Source: Oscheius dolichura
Lineage: Eukaryota > Nematoda > Chromadorea > Rhabditida > Rhabditidae
Assembly: GCA_932521035.1 (NCBI GenBank)
Contig: OW051497.1
Coordinates: 12,524,001-12,588,000 of the forward strand
Direction of reading: 5' to 3'
DNA: 64,000 nucleotides
Under the pieces are notes generated by a model that worked only from the letters and a program-made list of their open reading frames with translations, ran no database searches and was not told where the DNA came from. Positions 59,935-64,000 of the stretch are shown here, one piece after another (the first letter of the stretch is position 1; the number at the start of each line of letters is the position of its first letter). The translations under genes were made by a program, and so were the position numbers.

Positions 59935-62855
59935 TGATTCTAAATTCGCACATTGATGAGTTTACTCTTCGCCCTGCTACCGAAGAACCCTCGCCAATCC
60001 AGAAAACCACTGTCCATGGTATCCGATCTAGCCAACTTATCAATGACGCCTTTATCGCTACACAATATGGCCAGCCGCGGCAGATCACCGATGCTCAAAG
60101 AGAACATTTTCAAAAAACTCTTGAGGTAATTTATACAAACAACTGTTGACAAAGAATAATTGCAGAAAGGCAGAAGTAAACAAACTGGAAACCAATGCGG
60201 CGCAATGCATATACCTGCTCAAATGAGGAAAAAACGTGTAGCATCTTGTGATGACGCCATTGAGAGCGCCCTCGAGACATCTTCGGCCGCTTCGGAATTA
60301 AAAGGAGGTGTGTAACTGTCAATAATTTGACCTAATTGTTGTAGTCCCGACTTTTCGCCAACATGATAATATGGAACAGTTTAACTTCTTTGAACTCGAT
60401 AACCTTAGGTAACCCTCTCACATTACTTTTCTAAATGTTTTAAAAGACCAAACAGTATGGACGAGTATATGTCAACGGTAGATGGAACAAGCAATATAGA
60501 ATCAATGGAACCTCTTTCAAAAAAGGCGAAAACTCATAATTTGGAGGCCTTCTCTTCAGTAGACTGTGTTCAGGAACGTGAAGTGGAAAGGTGAGCATTA
60601 CTATTTCCGTCACACTTACACCAATGAATTTAGAACAAATTCCGTTTCTGCCCTTTATGGAAGGGCCGCTGCACTGCTCCATAACGAGTATGAAAATCTG
60701 CCAGAAGAAGAGGCTCACAATGATTCTTCTAATGAAATTCACGATTCTATTGCTCAGAGTTTGGATGAATTCGAAGATTTTAGTCCAGAAACAATGGAAT
60801 ATTCCGCTCAACCCTTACGGAGTGAAGGTCAAGGGAGACTACATCTGTTAGAAAGTGTTACAGAATCAGGAACTGAAAGAGAATCAGGTGGTGAAGTGCA
60901 AATGGTTGTTGAGGTAAAGCGATAGAATAAACTACAGTACAGTCTGTTTCAGAATCACAGTTTGGCAGCCTCGAAGGTCATAGAAGCAGAGACAATAAAA
61001 TGGGAGTGTGAAGTATACGAGTTTCTTTCGAAAATAGGAAAACATATGGTGTTTCTTGTAAAGTCAGTGTTTTTAAAGCCTTTTTGTTCTTTAGTCATTT
61101 TATTATCAGATAATGTAATTCCCTTCAGATTGCCTTGCAAAGAGGAAGCAGATGAGATTGCTAAATGCTACAAGTTAATTTTTAAAGGATTTTTAAAAGT
61201 CGGCGAAGTTTACATGTGTGCAATTTGCTACGATATTCGCAGAGGAAATCCGACAGGGCAAAAAATGCCAAGGCTAACGGTAATAATACAATGGGCCATT
61301 TATTTTTTTCAAGGTAATTGACGGCAAATTTCTGGAAGACCCCTTGAGTTTGGTCCATGAGGAGGGCTGCAAACCGATTGCTTTTACCGACGATCTGCCA
61401 AAACGCTTACTGTACACCATGACGCACATGGTTAGGACCAGTGAAATTGTTGCAAAGCCGTTGGCTCTCTATACGGAAACTATTAAAGCGGCCAACCGGC
61501 TGGACTTTTTGTGTAAGTAATTCTAAGAAAGCCATGGTTACCTTTTTTTAGCGAACAAACAAAAAGTGGAAGTTGTGGAGAAATTCGATAACTTCAGCAC
61601 TCACGACAGGGCCTTCAGAAAAGCAAATCAATCAACAACTACACAGATCTGTGAAATGGGTGCACTACCTGAACAACAAATAATGAGCGAAATACGAGAC
61701 GAAACCACACAGGAAATGGAGCGCGAAAAGTTCGTTCAATTGGCGACGAAAAAGAGAGTCCTATGTTATGTGTTACAAATGTTCCGAATGGCCAAGGAGC
61801 GAGGTAAATTGGTAGTCGGAGCGTACAAATATCTTTAGACGTAAAAACTTTCGTTTCTGATGGATGCCACTCAGTCGCCCCCCGGGAATTGGGTGACCGA
61901 GGACAACTGTATACGATAAACGGAGTCAGTCCAACAGGAATCTGCGTTCCCCTCGTAAATTATATTATTGCCTCCAAGACTACCGAATCCTATCTCCCGA
62001 TGTATAAGGCTCTTCGAAATCAGCTTGAAATAGTAGAATATGACATGTCATCGCTGTGTTTTATAACTGATTTTGAGGCCTCAATTAATGCTGCACTTAA
62101 AGTAGGTTTGTTTTTGTTGCTAACACACGCCCCCAGGTCTTCCCCGAGGCATTGCATAAAGGATGCGCCTACCATCATGCGAGAGCTATGCTTAGAAATA
62201 AAAGCGGTCTCCTCAATGACGTAATGAAAGTGGAGAAGGAAGCTGAATTGGGGTTCCGGAGAATGATAGCTCTCATCTTCTTCCCACAAGTAAAATCAGT
62301 TATTTTACAAATATGCGCATTTTTAGGAATATATTCAACTAACCGGACTATTTCAACCGCCACAAACGGTTAGCATGGAGGGACAGAAGGCTATTTCCGA
62401 TTATATAACGTATTTTACTTCCAATTGGATGAGAGGTCCATACGAAAAGAAATGGAATAAATTTATGATAATGGAGAATAGGACGACTAACCTCGCGGAA
62501 AACTATCACAGGTAGGTAAAAAGCAAAAAGGACAAACTATTTTTCTAGTCGTATTTTGAGCACCTTGGGAGCCCGGAACCCAACTCTCGAAAAGCTATTG
62601 AGTGTCATAAATGACATGTCCTACCGTGCGTACAACGAATTGAAAATTGTGAGTAAAGCAGTTGTCTGGCCAATGAAATTCTAGAATAAACATGCACTCC
62701 GGAAAGCAGACCAAGAAAGAAGAGATGCTATTGAAGCGGAGATGAAAGGCTTTTTTAATTTGATGAAAGAGTCAGGAATTCGAAATATTACACGCGAGCA
62801 GATATATGCCTATTTGGACAAGATGTCCCGCTTTATTCCGACACTACACATCTGA
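59935..62855 (+). CDS. MULE C transposase with long N-terminal extension
   Basis: Begins near an ATG at 59935 (MILNSHIDEFTLRPATEE) with module copy 2. Acidic exons and SVSALYGRAAALLHNEYENL follow. A FLYWCH-like zinc segment comes next (CYKLIFKGFLKVGEVYMCAIC, then HEEGC). The MULE DDE domain follows: FVSDGCHSVAPREL (first Asp), QLYTINGVSPTGICVPLV, CFITDFEASINAAL (second Asp), VFPEALHKGCAYHHARAML (the CxxH feature). Then NWMRGPYEKKWNKF with NRTTNLAENYHR, and a C-terminus ending SRFIPTLHI with TGA 62853-62855. AATAAA is at 62893-62898. All junctions from the DDE domain onward are in phase with no internal stop, so this copy looks intact. Whether it is joined to the block 57355-59919 is unresolved. 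Confidence 0.8.
60010..60235 (+). repeat. Duplicated protein module, copy 2
   Basis: Encodes SQLINDAFIATQYGQ, DAQREHFQKTLE and, after a 40-nt intron (60126-60165), GAMHIPAQMRKKR. Paralogous to copy 1. Confidence 0.8.
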
Positions 62856-62983
62856 GCGACATTATTCAAAAGAAATTCATTGTATACCATAAAATAAAAC
62901 GGCGCAATGTCCACCAAATACACAAAATAAACAGGTAAACTCTTTCCACCACAACTAGAAGTGTATCCGAGCCGTGCAATGCA

Positions 62984-63206
62984 TTGTTTTGGGTTACCGG
63001 AAATTGTTTTGGGTTACCGGAACTTTGTTTTGGGTGGCCGGAACTTTGTTTTGGGTGGCCGGAACTTTGTTTTGGGTGGCCGGAACTTTGTTTTGGGTGG
63101 CCGGAACTTTGTTTTGGAAACCCGGAACTTTGTTTTGGAAACCCGGAACTTTGTTTTGGGTTACCGGAATAGACTAATTATAGACCGGAACTTTGTTTTG
63201 ACAAAG
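62984..63206. repeat. Right terminal array of MULE C
   Basis: About ten copies of the reverse complement of the left-array unit (CCGGAACTTTGTTTTGG with GTTACC, GTGGCC or AAACC joins). The outermost copy is set apart by a 20-bp unrelated insert and then runs into ACAAAGTCC. Confidence 0.88.
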
Positions 63207-63209
63207 TCC

Positions 63210-63219
63210 CAAGTTATTG
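63210..63219. repeat. Right target-site duplication of MULE C
   Basis: CAAGTTATTG, identical to 56481-56490. Confidence 0.85.
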
Positions 63220-64000
63220 AGCCAGCTGACAGTCCGCCACTTTGAGGAGCAGATGAGATTATTAACGGGTGACCCAGACCTGGAAGGAGACGACGCGTGG
63301 CTTGCCCTCGATGAGATGACATCCAGAGCGAGCCTGAAGATCCACTCGACCAACCCCATAGCTAGGATAATCTTTCCATTCTACAAATGGTGTAATATAC
63401 ACAGCACAGAGGGACAGAGGGAATACTACGGGATATTCAGAAAATGCCAAACCAGAAGAGTTAAAGACGAGTTCGTCCTAACAATTGTGCCCCGATTCTC
63501 TGAAAAAGAAATCAAACTATCCTGGTGTCAAGCGGACAAAGTGGTCGATCTCCTCACGGGCCTGATCAGAGAAGGAGCCTTTTACAACTGGACTACCAGA
63601 TCTCCTCCCACCTCGAGGGTAGTCCGAGCGGCTTTAAGTCACCCAATCAGCAGGTTCTACCTGAGCAACAGCTCCCCAGTTCAACTATGTGTAGCCGATC
63701 AGAAGCTTATCCACACGGCTCGAGCAAAAGTGACAAAATTGCCTGCGGACACCCCCTACCTCATGCAGGCAGGACTCTCGATGGATGACCCCCTGGTAGC
63801 CTGCTCACACTGCCACGTCCCCCTCCACCTGGGACACGCTATCAGCGCCTGCCAACTAAACATGCCCCTATGCACCGCCAGACACAACAGTGTGCTCGAC
63901 TTAGCCCTCGAGGCCTGGAGGCTTGGCACGAAAAGCCACTACGTTACACCCGTAGTCCTCTGTCCTCTCCCCCCGCCACCACTGCCCCCCCCCCCCCCCC
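63220..64000 (+). mobile_element. R2-clade-like retrotransposon, fragment 3 (C-terminal zinc-knuckle region), runs off the window
   Basis: One frame open from 63220 to the window end: QLTVRHFEEQMRLLTGDP, then SRFYLSNSSPVQLCVADQ, then the CCHC motif CSHCHVPLHLGHAISAC followed by LCTARHNSVLDLALEAW. C-x2-C ... H-x4-C with a following RHN/RHD is the hallmark between reverse transcriptase and restriction-like endonuclease in R2/R4/NeSL-type elements. The endonuclease would lie beyond the right edge. The window ends in a poly-C run. Confidence 0.8.

Larger units (their letters stand above)
56491..63209 (+). mobile_element. MULE C, 6.7-kb Mutator-like element with iterated inverted termini
   Basis: Flanked by the 10-bp direct repeat CAAGTTATTG. 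Its ends carry a 21-bp perfect inverted repeat (56492-56512 against 63185-63205), and beyond each is an inverted tandem array of the same sequence. It encodes an apparently intact transposase at its 3' side plus ~4 kb of additional coding exons. Removing it and one duplication copy restores one continuous retrotransposon frame. Confidence 0.85.

Noticed and set aside
62961..63245. Repetitive frames with NFVLGGR, LFWVAGT or CFGWPE units, and the NKVPGFQ frame at 56,500-56,660
   Set aside because: All are translations of the MULE C terminal arrays in different frames.

Overview
The window is eukaryotic. Most genes are broken by very short GT-AG introns, typically 35-45 nt and ending in TTTCAG or TTTAG. 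The gene content is nematode-like: a DUF1679/CHK-type kinase-like protein with the HGDLWSPNILW motif, two DUF829/TMEM53-like hydrolases, a TWK-type two-pore potassium channel, an EB/lustrin-type cysteine-rich secreted protein, other cysteine-rich secreted proteins and an IBR-type zinc-binding protein. Several first coding exons start directly after a splice acceptor, which is what trans-splicing would look like. I cannot name a species.

Layout. 0-14 kb is largely one minus-strand gene, an OXR1/NCOA7-type protein (lmd-3 in C. elegans). It has a LysM domain, a GRAM-like domain, an alanine-rich helical stretch and the segment that precedes TLDc; the TLDc domain itself lies off the left edge. At least two, possibly three, alternative first exons are visible. 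15-28 kb holds a chitin-binding/LDLa secreted protein (+), a TMEM53-like gene with a frameshift (-), a GH35 beta-galactosidase (-), a Gly/His/Pro-rich protein (-) and an SLC26 anion transporter (+). 28-32 kb has two poorly understood minus-strand coding regions. 32.5-50 kb is gene-dense: an IBR protein with two alternative first exons (+), the CHK-like gene (+), a Cys-rich tail-anchored or GPI-type protein (-), an intact TMEM53-like gene (+), the EB-module gene (-), a Cys-rich secreted protein (+) and the K2P channel (-).

50-64 kb is a transposon graveyard and the most unusual part. An R2-clade-like non-LTR retrotransposon reading frame appears as three pieces (53,588-53,790; 56,401-56,490; 63,220-64,000). 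The gaps between the pieces are two MULE-type DNA transposons. The larger one (56,491-63,209) is flanked by a perfect 10-bp direct duplication, CAAGTTATTG. Removing it together with one copy of the duplication puts the retrotransposon pieces back in one frame. Its ends are inverted arrays of a ~21-bp repeat. The smaller one (53,791-56,400) has 22-bp terminal inverted repeats, tandemly iterated as a 30-bp unit on the left. A third, truncated MULE relative (51,897-52,480, minus) abuts a ~900-bp, 32/33-bp minisatellite that ends exactly where the retrotransposon frame begins. So three different MULEs, each associated with an iterated terminal repeat, are clustered on one retrotransposon copy. The 6.7-kb element carries ~4 kb of extra coding exons upstream of its transposase. 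These include a duplicated ~60-residue module I do not recognise, with the same intron position and a 40-nt intron in both copies.

All exon boundaries were read by eye from splice signals and reading-frame phase. Family assignments rest on motifs, not on database searches.
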